The notes under the pieces: model-generated
Database searches by the model: none
What the model was told of the DNA's origin: nothing
What the model saw: only the letters and a program-made list of their open reading frames with translations
Shown: positions 23,734 to 33,837 of the stretch, piece after piece
How positions within the stretch are numbered: the first letter of the stretch is position 1
Layout of the letters: each line of letters begins with the position of its first letter
Translations under genes and position numbers: made by a program
Assembly: GCA_017163975.1 (NCBI GenBank)
Contig: JAFFSR010000240.1
Span: 2,170,001-2,234,000 of the forward strand
Length of the DNA stretch: 64,000 nt
Origin: Anastatus disparis
Lineage: Eukaryota; Arthropoda; Insecta; Hymenoptera; Eupelmidae
Reading direction: 5' to 3'

Positions 23734-23976
23734 AAGCGTCGCTAGGAAGAAGGGCACATCTTCAAAAAGTGTGTTTTGAGAAAATTGAATTTGAAGTTTT
23801 GAATCACTTATAAATTTAAACCTGTCGATAAATAAACATGTCTTTATATCTTTGTCAATTCAACTGATATCTTCATAATATTATATAAGAATATAGTAGC
23901 AAATGAGCACATTTCAAAAAGCCATGATATGGAAAAAGGGCACATCTCGAGAAGTGCCCTTCTTCCTAGCGTCGCT
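23734..23976. mobile_element. Foldback MITE (AAGCGTCGCTAGGAAGAAGGGCAC)
   Basis: About 25-bp tips are inverted: 'cgtcgctaggaagaagggcac' on the left and 'gtgcccttcttcctagcgtcg' on the right. The right end also contains a short internal palindrome, gggcacatctcgagaagtgccc. The target duplication is not resolved. Confidence 0.75.
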
Positions 23977-24382
23977 TCATATGTACCTCGAATGATAAAG
24001 ATGCATATTTTACCATAGGAATAAAATAAAATTAAAATTATGAATCGAATTTCGCATTCAGATTGTTCAATATAAATTAAGTTAATAACATTAAAGTAAA
24101 TAGTATCCTATGCTATATAATTATGATCATAATATTGGAAATACGTTTTTAAATTTATGATATGAATAATAAAAAATAATGAAATATTGTGTGCTCATTA
24201 ATTTTTGCTACTAAATAATCAAGTAAGGGAGATGTAAAAGTTGCTGAATGATTCATAGTTGTCTCAAATCTATGGTAAAATATGCGTTGGTGTCATTTAA
24301 GGTCCATATTAAAGAGAATGTGCCTTATTTCAGGTGTCACACATGAGTCTACGAAATAGAATTAAAGCATTGTTTGTTCACG

Positions 24383-25408
24383 ATTCATCAAAGCAGTGCT
24401 CGATGCCCCACTTGTGTACAAATTATTATAAATCATTATAACTTATATTCTAGAGAAAACCCCTGTGAATGTTACTAATTAAATTCTTAGGGTACTAAAG
24501 TCGAGATACAGCATTTTCTGTTTAGGTCTTCCAATTAGCATATCTTAATTGTTTTCGGCAAAATTCGATAGCGGCATACATAAGATTCACAGTTTACATA
24601 ATTCATTGAGAGCATGAATCAAAGTTTTTCATATTAGTAGCTTTAAAATCAAGGCTGTTTTTGAAGTTGGAATTTAGAAGAGTGAAACCATTAAGGAATG
24701 ACCCCAGTTCACAAATTTGATACCTCATTTTTCACATTAATTAATAACATCTGTATCTCGGATCCAAAAAGGTTTGGGAAGACGTTTGAAAATAGCAAAT
24801 GAAGGTGTTGATCTCTGCTACTGAATGAATGTTGCAGAGAAGTTAACTGATGCAAGTTTATACCTCAATATCTTGAAATTCGTGAATCCTTGTTGACGGA
24901 TTTGAAAATTAGCTTTTTTGATCGATTTTAAAAGTGTTATATCTCAGCTCCCGGTGGACGAAAATGGACGTATAAAAAAAGAAAATAAAGGTTATGAGGT
25001 CAACTTTTAGATAAAATGTTGATATAAGGTCCGTCGATAGAATTAAATACTGATAAATGAATTTATGTAAAAAAAAAATGTAATTTTTCGGAGAATTTTC
25101 TTGGGTTTTGGGTTCATGATTTTTTTTATTAGCTTATTTTATTGACCTAGAAATTTTTTTTAGCTTTTTATATATAAATATTGAAATTTCATCTGAATCT
25201 GATGCGGGAAAATAAATTCTAATGGCCTAAAATAACTTTTGAAGAAAATATCTCCTAAAAATGGCAAAAAAAGCCATTTTTGATTACAGGCAGGGTTAGG
25301 ACCCTTTCCTGATGGTAATTAGCGATTGGGATCTTGTTTTTTTATGACAAATAACTCATCTAAACTTCTGGAGAATAAACTTTTTGAGTTTGGGAAATAA
25401 GGGACACC

Positions 25409-25411
<3 letters not shown>
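24383..25411 (-). repeat. Element I right TIR
   Basis: Inverse copy of 14980-15944, nearly identical over most of its length. Confidence 0.9.
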
Positions 25412-25445
<34 letters not shown>

Positions 25446-25679
25446 AAATTCGTAATATAAAAATAAATATTTAAACATGAAAAAAAAGAATTCTATTCGT
25501 GTATATCTATATTATGTATGTTTCGATGTACAAACAATAGGAGGCTAACTCGCGGACAAATACATCGCGTAACCAAAACAGCATATTAGAACTGTTATAT
25601 AGAAGCTAGTTATTTTTACGGCTGCTTTGAAAGGTGCTTCTCGGGCTTGTGAAAAATTCAACAAAATTGTGAAATAACA

Positions 25680-27816
25680 ATGTCCGAAATTTACTCTTCT
25701 AAAAGAATTTCATGTCCCGATTTTTTTCAAATGCATAAAAAGGTAGTTTATATGAGCAGTAATTCACGTTTTAGACCGTTGGAAGATTTAGCCATTAATT
25801 TGGCACAGCTTCATCCAGATTTAAATATATTGCCATCTACTAATGTATGTAAAAATTGCCATAAACGCATATCAAAAATGATTTTAAGTGATCTTGAGTC
25901 TATATCTGAAAATGAAATCACTGAACTTTTTAGCGGAAGAGATGATGATTTTATTCCGAAGACACCCGAACGAATAGAGGAATTAAACGAGAGTATTAAT
26001 TCAGTTTTACCTGAATGCATCTCACCCCTAAAAAGAAAAACTGCAATACCTGAAAATTTTAGAGGAAATTACGTATCTAAAAAGAAAAAATCCTTAATTT
26101 CAGCTTTTTCTGCTACTGTTGGAAGTAAATTAGAAGATGCGTATGGCATTTCAGTTGAATCAATAGAATCGGACGAAAATTTCACTGAAAACTATTGGAA
26201 TGAATTTTTAGAAAATTTTAAATTGGCTTTAGAAAAATGCTCTTCTATTTCGGAGAAAATAAAACTTCTAACTCTACTACCTTCAAAATTAAGCAAAATA
26301 AAAGTTTGCTCACTATTCCCGAATATAAGCGAGTATATGATAAATAAATCAAGAAATCTCGTGAAAAATAAAGGAGTTTATTCGGAGCCAGATTTATATA
26401 CTGGTCATCCTATTGATGAAAGCACAAAAAATATCGTTATGGAATATTTTTTAAATGATGATTTTAATTGTAGTAGACAAAGTCCAAATAAATCTGATGT
26501 CGTAACTGTTAAAATTAATAACACAAAAACTAAAAAAGTCAAACGGTTTCTTACTCGAAGCTTAAAAGAAACATATAGTCAATTAAGAAAAGAAAATCCA
26601 AACTTACAAATAGGAAAATCGAAATTCTATAGTCTAAGACCAAGTTTCGTCTTAACTAGCCTTGTGAAGGAAGCTTGTCTTTGTGTACATTGCGAAAATT
26701 TTGAACTGTTTCTTACAAGTTTGATTCGTTTTAGAGGCGATAAGAATTCCGAATTAGATTCAATTCGTTCAGAAATAACTAACACAATGTTGTGTTCTGA
26801 ACCATCTGATTCATGTTTCTTGCAAGAATGCAAAGATTGTCCCGGTGGTGCGGGTATCACATTAGAATTGTTAAAACTGAAACAAAATTGTGAAGATGAA
26901 ATTACGTTTGCTTTGTGGGATAATGGTAATCTTATTAAACAAACAATAAGCTTAACAGTTTTTAAAGAAAAACTTTCAATCTGCGCATTGAAAGCAAGTA
27001 CTCATATATACATAAAAATATTCAACGTGAAGCTATAAAAAAGAAAAAGAAGAAGGTAAAGCTGATCCTACTAAGTTAATCATCCACGTTGACTTTGCAG
27101 AAAATTGGTCTGTAATAAATAATAAAGCGGTTCAAGGAAATCATTGGGTAAATAACCAAATTTCTATTTTTACTGCAGTCTGTTACCAAGGAGAGATAAC
27201 ACAAAGTTTTGTGATAGTTAGTGACGACAAAAAGCATGATACTGCATATGCACTGCTAGCAATAAATAAAATTATCGATCTTATGAAAAAGAATTATTTA
27301 GTTACTAAAGTCACTATCATATCAGATGGAGCTCCAAGCCAATTTAAAAATCGTTTTTAACTACATGAATTCAAACATTGGTTTTATGAAATGAAATGGT
27401 TATTTTCTGCGACTGGTCATGGGAAAGGAGCCGTTGATGGAATAGGTGGGCTTCTAAAGCATTATGCTACTTCACATAACTTAAAAAGAGTTCATGAAGA
27501 ATCGATACAAAATGCTGACGATTTTATAAATTGGGTTCAAAGTTACACCAATGCAATAAAAATAATTTTACCAATAAATGAGATTGAAAGATTTAGAAAA
27601 AAGAAAAATGTTGAATGGAGTGGGGTTTCTAAATATAATGGAATTCAAAAAAGTCATATGTGGTTAAAAAAACTTGGGGAATTAAAATCACATATATTCA
27701 TTGGCAGGACAGCTATACATGCACTAAATGAAGTGAAAAACAAGAAAAAAAAAGCCAAGCGTCGTGAGACTACATTTAAAACTAAAAATAATAAGCGCAA
27801 AAATAAAAAAAAATAA
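25680..27816 (+). pseudogene. Element A transposase, intronless, one frameshift and one stop
   Basis: Open from ATG 25680 to 27038. The frame then shifts at about 27030 to the one carrying HVDFAENW (27085-), ISDGAPSQFKNRF (about 27325) and, after an in-frame TAA near 27358, TGHGKGAVDGIGG and the Lys-rich end at 27816. The N-terminus has CPDF...VCKNCHKR, a likely zinc-binding domain. The middle has SKFYSLRPSFV, then CLCVHC and CKDCPGG. The Asp residues in VDFAEN, SDGAP and the last DG motif are candidate catalytic acids of an RNase H fold; this is inference. Element B's four-exon protein aligns with it from end to end. The two are clearly diverged but share all motifs. I do not know a formal superfamily name. 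Confidence 0.82.
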
Positions 27817-27934
27817 TTATCTATAATTATTTTTTTGACGCATCCCAACAGTGAGAGGCAAGGGGAACTCACTCTAAAAAAGCACCCCGAAGGGAACAGA
27901 ATCCTTCTACGTCCACGTCGTTGTTCCTGGATAA

Positions 27935-28502
27935 TGCTAAACGAAGGATAATATTTAAATGTCGACTGCTTAAGACTTCCGAACGTATATACAAGCATTT
28001 TTCACCAACAAAATTTGTGAATTTTTTTCTCGCTCCAAACCAAAAACCGGGATCAAACAAGTACTATTAGATAGGTATTTTGGTCCTCTATCAGCAAAAA
28101 AAATTTCAGCAAAAAAAAATGGCCTTTTCGAGAAAAATGCATGTGCATAAAAAGTGCATTTTTTGGTAAAATGCATATATCTCAGTCATTTTTAGTTTTT
28201 TTTTAATTTCTTGCACGGAGTTGAAGAGGGCTCAAAACGAAATAAAATAAAAAAAGGTTTATCAAAATTCATTGGAAATTGGTAAAACGATAGCTCTCTA
28301 AAGTTATTCTTAACATTTTCAGTTTTAACATTTAGTTTTTGTATGCAATTTTCAAAAGTGCATATCTGATGCAATTTTGATATTTCAGCAAAATAAAAAA
28401 ATACGTATACCCTTATTTTTAGGGTAGAATAACATACTCCATTAGCGCAGTAATTGGTGACTTGAGTGTATACTGACTGTTCGATTTGAAATGGAATCAG
28501 CC
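27935..28502 (-). repeat. Element A right TIR
   Basis: Inverse of 14311-14880. The 149-codon minus frame in this stretch (28192-28641) is TIR sequence and not a gene. Confidence 0.88.
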
Positions 28503-28506
28503 ATAT

Positions 28507-29162
28507 ACACAGATTCGATCGCCTAGATGTCACTGGTGATGGCATCATATCTATTGTTAAAAAAGACATCGACTTCCAAGTTCTAAATACTACCTCATCA
28601 GAACCAGAAATTGAACTCGGAGGCATTAGGATTAAAGCCAAAGATCACTCTTTTAATTTACTCGCATGCTACAAGCCACCTCATATACATCCCTCTCCAA
28701 GAGTTTGGAACGAGATTATGAGCAACAGTGTAATATGTAGCGAGCCAACTATTTTTTTGGGAGATTTCAACTCGCACCATGTTGGCTGGAATTGCAGTTA
28801 TAATGACAAGGATGGAATAAACTTATTGAATTCCCTTGATGGGAATGGTATAATTATCCATAATGTCAAGACGTCCACACACATTGATCCTGCTCGGTGT
28901 AAAAAATCCAATATTGATTTAGTCATTTCAACCGCCTCTATGGCTGATCGCATCAATCACAAGGTTTTTGACGATCCACACGGACCTGACCATTTCCCTA
29001 TCTCCATCCAAGTTAGTATAGATCAAGTCATCTACGCCAGAAAGTCATTCAAATTATATTCTAAAAAAACAGATTGGCAAAAATGCAATGATACGCTTGA
29101 CCAACAATACTCTGAATTTCATAATAGTGACTACATCAATTCGTTACCCATTAACAATAGTA
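28507..29162 (+). pseudogene. LINE ORF2, segment 2: endonuclease C-terminal part
   Basis: Continues the endonuclease after element A. FLGDFNSHH is the GDFN motif with the catalytic Asp/Asn pair, and GPDHFPISI is the SDH-like motif with the catalytic His. The frame runs to PINNS at 29162, where the next insertion begins. It resumes at 29998 with LRSECEKYNFW in the same frame once one AATAGTA copy is removed. Confidence 0.85.
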
Positions 29163-29990
29163 CATTGTGCAACAAGGGAGCAAAATAGGTGTTTGCCGAC
29201 GAGTGCGAGTTTGGCGCTTGAGCGTAGCGAAAGCGACAAATCGCACGAGTCGACAAACACCTATATGCTCCCGCGTTGCACATACTATTTTCTCACACGA
29301 AGAGCGCTAAAAATATTATTTATAATTTCATACATGTTTTGACAACTCTTCAAAATAACTCGTTATACGTAGCTGTATATTTCATTTTAGACTTTTACGG
29401 TAGCAAATTTAAAGTAATCATCTTTGCCTGTTCAAGTATTTCTGTGGGCACTCCACTTTTACTATCAGATTCTGATTCGTTATTCATTTTTTTGAAATTC
29501 ACATATTTAAAATACACACAAAACGTGAAATGAAAGAATTTTTTTAATGCGACGAGCAAGGTACGCCTGACACTGAACGAACGAATTAAAATCAGCTATA
29601 AACTTTTTCGTGGAATTTGTCCACCCTTAACTTCTAAGAATTTATGATTTGGGGTTGAGCACTTGGCTGATGTGATGAGCAATATAACTATTAAATTAAT
29701 GATCCTAAAAAAATACTAAATAGTTTGAAAACAGTTATTAATTTATTCGAATTTTTCCAAGAAATTTTTCTACCCCTTGCAATTCGGAGAATTTTGCAAT
29801 TCGCAGAATTCTCAATCCAAAGTAAAATATTTGACTGGCTATAAAGATAACGGGTCACAGTATCGAGTTACACATACTGGCTAGCGTATAAAGATATCAG
29901 GTTAGGTTCTCGAGTCTTTTATAAGTTCGAATTCATTTTTCTCCCTAGGGAGGCAAAGAGGTATTTTGCTCCCTCACAACAGCTGGTCAA
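29163..29990. mobile_element. 828-bp nonautonomous TIR element in LINE ORF2
   Basis: AATAGTA at 29156-29162 is repeated at 29991-29997. An 8-bp duplication with one mismatch is also possible and would suit hAT. Collapsing it restores the ORF2 frame. Ends are CATTGTGCAACAAGGGAGCA and, inverted, TTTGACCAGCTGTTGTGAGGGAGCA, sharing GGGAGCAAAATA. The left part contains a hairpin (about 29163-29290, 'aggtgtttg(c/t)cgac'). There is no gene; frames at 29088-29533 are incidental. Confidence 0.8.
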
Positions 29991-29997
29991 AATAGTA

Positions 29998-32570
29998 TTT
30001 TGCGCTCTGAGTGCGAGAAATATAATTTCTGGATTGAAAAGATCAAGCATGCTATCACAAGTAACACACCTGCGAAGAGAAAAGTTGCCTCCTTCAGATT
30101 TCGTAACCCGGTCCCCTGGTGGGATGCAGAGTGCGATAAACTTAAAAGACTACGCAAAGCCGCATTTAAGAAGTGGGAATTTTCTGGTCTTGCCTCTGAT
30201 CACCAAAGCTACCTTAAAGCTGATCATACTCTAAGGAAAACCTTCAAGAAGAAAAAAAAACAAAACTATAAACAATTCGCAGAAACCATTGATTTTTGGA
30301 AAAACGTCTCATATGTTTGGAACAAAACCAAAATTTTCAAAAACAAGTGGGTCAAAACACCCATAACTAGCCACGATAGGTCACTAGTGAAATCCCAAGC
30401 AGAGGTGGTAATGGACAAAATAGCCCCACAACTACAAGCCAATCATATTGAGCCTTCGATTCAATCGTTTAATAACAAAGACTCCTTTGACGACCCTTTC
30501 GATTTTGCTGAATTCAATGCCGCCCTTGAATCTAGAAACAAACACTCCGGCTGCGGTCTGGATGGCATTGACTATTACACACTTACTAAGATTCCACTGA
30601 AGTATAAATTGGAATTGCTTGACATTTACAACCAGATGCAACAGGAAAATATCTACCCATCAAACTGGCAAGAATCCTTTGTACACTTCATCAGCAAACC
30701 AGACGGGTCAGGCCTTCGACCTATAGCTATGACATCGTGTCTCTGTAAGATATATGAGCTCATGGTAAAAAACAGATAACAATGATTCTGCAAGCACAAC
30801 AACATTCTTCCAGCATCAAACTTAGGCTTTCGAAAAGGTAGATCCTGCTACGACAACTTAACAAACTTTCTTCTACATATCGACAACAACTTCAGTAAGA
30901 ACTGGGATACACTTGCAGCATTTTTAGACGTTCAGGGAGCGTTCGACAACGTCAACCCACAGATTCTTCTTCGCAAACTAGAAGAGATTGGATGTTCTCG
31001 CACAGTACTTTACTTCGTACAACATCTTATAATCAAGCGCTCAATCTACACTGAATATAATCTAGATTATCCGCGTTATGCTTATAAAGGTGTACCTCAG
31101 GGTGGGGTACTCAGCCTCCTTCTTTATCTCATTTACGTTAAGGATATCCATAAAAACATATCTAGATTCATACATATTTCCCAATTTGCTGACAACATGA
31201 GCTCATCGAATTCTTAAATACCTATGCAGAACGTGGTGGGGTGCTCATCCCCAAACTTTATTAGTTCTTTACAAGAACTTTGTTCGAGCTTCTATGGACT
31301 ATGGATTATTTATTTATTATCCAAAATCAAAGGCTATGGCACAAACCATTGAAAAAATTCAGTATTCTTCTCTCAGGGCCGTGATGGGATATCGTACATC
31401 TACACCCAAAAACGTTATCTTAGCTGAAACCAAGCTCACCTCTATGAGGGATCGGGCCTTATATTCAGGCTGCAACTATGTCACCAAAGCTCTCTCCAAT
31501 AGATCTAATCCTGCATTTAAAAATATAAATCTTTATTACATAAAAAATAGAAAAAGTAAACGCAAAAAAAGAGAATTATCTCTCAATGCATTTCCAAAGT
31601 TTTCACAGAAACCAACAAGACATTATATATAAGCCACCTCAATGAAATATATGCTCATCCCTTCAAAGCTATGTACCATCAACCAAATACAGATTTTAGT
31701 CTTGGTAAATTAATTAAAAAAGTCAAAGATCCGGGTCTGACGCTCGACCTATACTACTCCGATGACTCAATTTGTAAAATTTTCACCGACGGCAGTAAAA
31801 TTGCAGGCTCCAAATCTGTGGGTTCCGCCTACATTACCGACGATGCTGGAAACAGTAATATAACAAGCTCTAACCAGCACACTTCAATTTTTTCTGCCGA
31901 AGTCATCGCCATCAACACTGCGTTAGAATTTGCATCTCAATCTAAATATGATAAACGTGTAATATTTTCCGATTCACTAAGCGTACTCCAAGCATTACAA
32001 AGCCATAAATCCACCACATTTAATCACCCTCTAATAGTTAAAGCAAGAAACAAAATATATCAAATAACGTCCAATAGTTCTCAAGATCAACCGTTACAAT
32101 TTGTTTGGATTCCAGCACATATAGGCATCCAAGGCAATGAAAAGGCCGATAAATTAGCTAAAATGGCCACGAGCAGACCATCTGAAAACAACGAAGTGCC
32201 CTATACAGACTTTAGACAACCATGGAAAAAATTTGCCTATGATAACACATGCAAATCTAACATGGAAGATGGAATTTTAAAAGGAATTAAATACTTCAAT
32301 AACTTCAACAATAATTCCAAACATCCTTGGTTCAAAGACAAAAATCTTCCCAGGCATGCAATAGTAACCATAAATCGTCTTAGAGCTGATCAGTACAGCT
32401 CTGCTTAATCGATGGCCAGGAAAAATATCGTTTCCTCCCCAGCATGCACCTGCGGCCACGATTATCAAGATATAGAACACCTACTATGGGAATGCCCGCT
32501 CTACAGGGATCAACGCTACGACATGTTTAAAGTTTCAAAGACGCTAAAATTATTGTTAATTGTGATATGA
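29998..32570 (+). pseudogene. LINE ORF2, segment 3: reverse transcriptase, RNase H, CCHC-type end
   Basis: RT motifs in order: SGLRPIAMTSCLCKIYE (before a stop at 30778), LGFRKGRSCYDNL, AFLDVQGAFDNV (catalytic Asp), KGVPQGGVLS and QFADN. The last is a damaged form of the [YF]xDD box. Straight after QFADN the sequence jumps to CRTWWGAHPQTLL, so roughly 100 codons of the thumb region are missing. RNase H (31671-32408) keeps IFTDGSK, SAEVIAINTALE, IFSDSLSVLQAL and WIPAHIGIQGNEKADKLAK, that is, the Asp-Glu-Asp and His/Asp residues. A stop at 32408 precedes CTCGHDYQDIEHLLWECP, the terminal zinc-finger motif. The enzyme is therefore inactive here. Confidence 0.88.
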
Positions 32571-32827
32571 CTCATATTTTAAAGAACTTAAATTTAAATA
32601 TTATTAAAATAGTTATAAATTTTCTTAAAAAGTGTAACTTAAATCTTTAGTCATATATTTGTAATCTTTAGTTATATATTTGTAATTTTTAGTTATATAT
32701 TTGTAATCTTTAAGTAAAAAATTTTTTGTAATATAAAATATATAACTGTATGTACGAATTGTATATGGCCGTATAGACCTTAACTAAAGGTCTGGGTACG
32801 CCTTTATAATAAAAAAAAAAAAAAAAA
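32571..32827 (+). other. LINE 3' UTR and poly-A tail
   Basis: AT-rich with three tandem copies of 'tttagttatatatttgtaa'. It ends 'acgcctttataat' plus about 18 A residues. Confidence 0.8.
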
Positions 32828-32828
32828 G

Positions 32829-33147
32829 TTGCATACAAACCAAAAATTACTGTGGTACCGTTTAGACGGTCCTACTGTAACTTACTATTTTAATTTCTGT
32901 ACCATAACCTAATTTCTTTTTTCTTCAGTTCTCACGATTGAAGAAGGTGCTACCACCTCTGCTGATCCTGATATCAAAGCACCTCACGCCCCAGAGTCTC
33001 AGTCTGCTGCAAAGACTGCAGCGAAGTCTACAGTTGCTGCTAACGAACGATCGCAAGGTAAATCATTCGAGGGTACTCATACGTAGTTAGTTACAGTAGG
33101 ACCATCTAAACAGTACCACTGTAATTTCTGGTTTGTATGCAACTTAC
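32829..33147. repeat. Inverted repeat flanking exon copy 2
   Basis: Left arm 32829-32886 ('gttgcatacaaacc ... cggtcctactgtaac') is the inverse of 33090-33147 ('gttacagtaggaccatc ... ggtttgtatgcaac'), about 55 bp with a few mismatches. The right arm also exists near exon copy 1 (about 12352-12410), where the left arm is missing. Confidence 0.8.
32929..33057 (+). CDS. Candidate host internal exon, copy 2
   Basis: Acceptor tttcttttttcttcag (ends 32928) and donor CGCAAG|GTAAAT (33058) bound a 129-nt exon with phase 1 on both sides. It can therefore be added or skipped without changing frame. The peptide reads LTIEEGATTSADP ... STVAANERSQ. It shares its last third with exon copy 1 (KTAAKSTxAAxERSQ). 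About 20 of 126 positions differ, plus one codon indel, mostly changing amino acids. The following intron differs at only about 9 of 310. No known domain was recognised. Whether a mature transcript exists cannot be told from sequence. Confidence 0.4.
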
Positions 33148-33372
33148 GACGGGACCGACTCTAAGGTACAAGGGTAATCCAAGCGTTTTAGCGTCAGGAT
33201 TACGCTATATAAATATACAACGCGAAAAGATTTCATGATTTGTAAATAAATCTCGTTATTGTGATGTAAAATAAAGTTTGTAAATTTGAAGTAATGTATT
33301 TGACAAAAATAATGTATGTAATATTTACAAAAGTAATGTAAAAAAAATTATTATGTTTGATTGCCGAGGCGC
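33058..33372 (+). repeat. Duplicated intronic block, copy 2
   Basis: Near-identical to 12323-12635; see that entry. Similarity ends after 'gattgccgaggcgct'. Confidence 0.85.
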
Positions 33373-33837
33373 TTAGCTTGAACTGTGTAATAAGTGCATC
33401 TTACACATTAGTTTTATTTTTTCGCTAAGGCGTTTCCACAAGCTACTTCCACTACAAACCAATGTCATAGGAAGAATTAATTAATTGATTTTTAATAAAT
33501 TTAATGATAATTTATTAAATTTCCATTTTTATTCTTATGAACCTTTAATTTTTCTTTATTTGTATGAGACTTTGTTTAAATTCGAATTAGAAATTTATTT
33601 TTAAATAATCTATAATTTTGACAAACATAATTTATATTAATTTCGAGTGAGAAATTAATATGATTGATATCAAACTATTTTTCTTTGCTTCAGTCTTTTC
33701 TGTTCCAATCTTATGATCAGTATCTGCGCGATCTCTATTTATACCGCGATAGTTTCACTTCCCTTGATCTATATTACGTCTTTTTTCATCAAAATTATTT
33801 AGTTTTTCATTACTTTTCTATTTAAAGTTTGATCGAT
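33373..33837. other. AT-rich region, nothing recognised
   Basis: No supported feature between the duplicated block and the decayed Gag. Confidence 0.4.

Larger units (their letters stand above)
14980..25411 (+). mobile_element. Element I: 10.4-kb hAT-like transposon nested in element A
   Basis: Begins TAGGGTGTCCCTTATTTCCC and ends with its complement at 25411. The inverted arms are about 965 bp (14980-15944) and about 1030 bp (24383-25411); the right arm has an extra piece of about 65 bp at about 25036-25100. An 8-bp ATATATAT duplication, as expected for hAT, would be compatible, but the (TA)n target hides it. It carries a three-exon transposase pseudogene (18848-22934) and at least four smaller repeats. 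Confidence 0.85.
14311..28502 (+). mobile_element. Element A: 14.2-kb TIR DNA transposon (same superfamily as element B)
   Basis: Long TIRs of about 570 bp: 14311-14880 is the inverse of about 27935-28502. The tips are GGCTGATTCCATTTCAAATC and its complement. ATAT flanks both sides (14307-14310 and 28503-28506). Because ATAT is a palindrome, a TA duplication with one extra T in the TIR is equally possible. Collapsing the flanks restores the LINE ORF2 frame. The only gene is the transposase at 25680-27816. Element I (14980-25411) is inserted inside, so the original length was about 3.8 kb. The tip consensus is shared with element B. Confidence 0.88.
12636..32827 (+). mobile_element. I-type non-LTR retrotransposon (LINE) with nested insertions
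   Basis: Order is ORF1, then ORF2 with endonuclease, reverse transcriptase, RNase H and a terminal CCHC-like finger, a short AT-rich 3' UTR, and poly-A at about 32808-32827. The RNase H domain places it with the I group (I, R1, LOA and relatives) and not with L1 or CR1. ORF2 is split by element A (14311-28502) and by an 828-bp insertion (29163-29990). Without them the LINE would be about 5.2 kb. The 5' junction at about 12636 is where the two flanking direct repeats diverge. No ordinary short target duplication is evident. Confidence 0.85.

Noticed and set aside
28192..28641. 149-codon minus frame
   Set aside because: Made of element A's right TIR and the antisense of the LINE endonuclease.
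29088..29533. Two plus frames after the LINE endonuclease
   Set aside because: Inside the 828-bp insertion; no motif. The LINE frame resumes at 29998.
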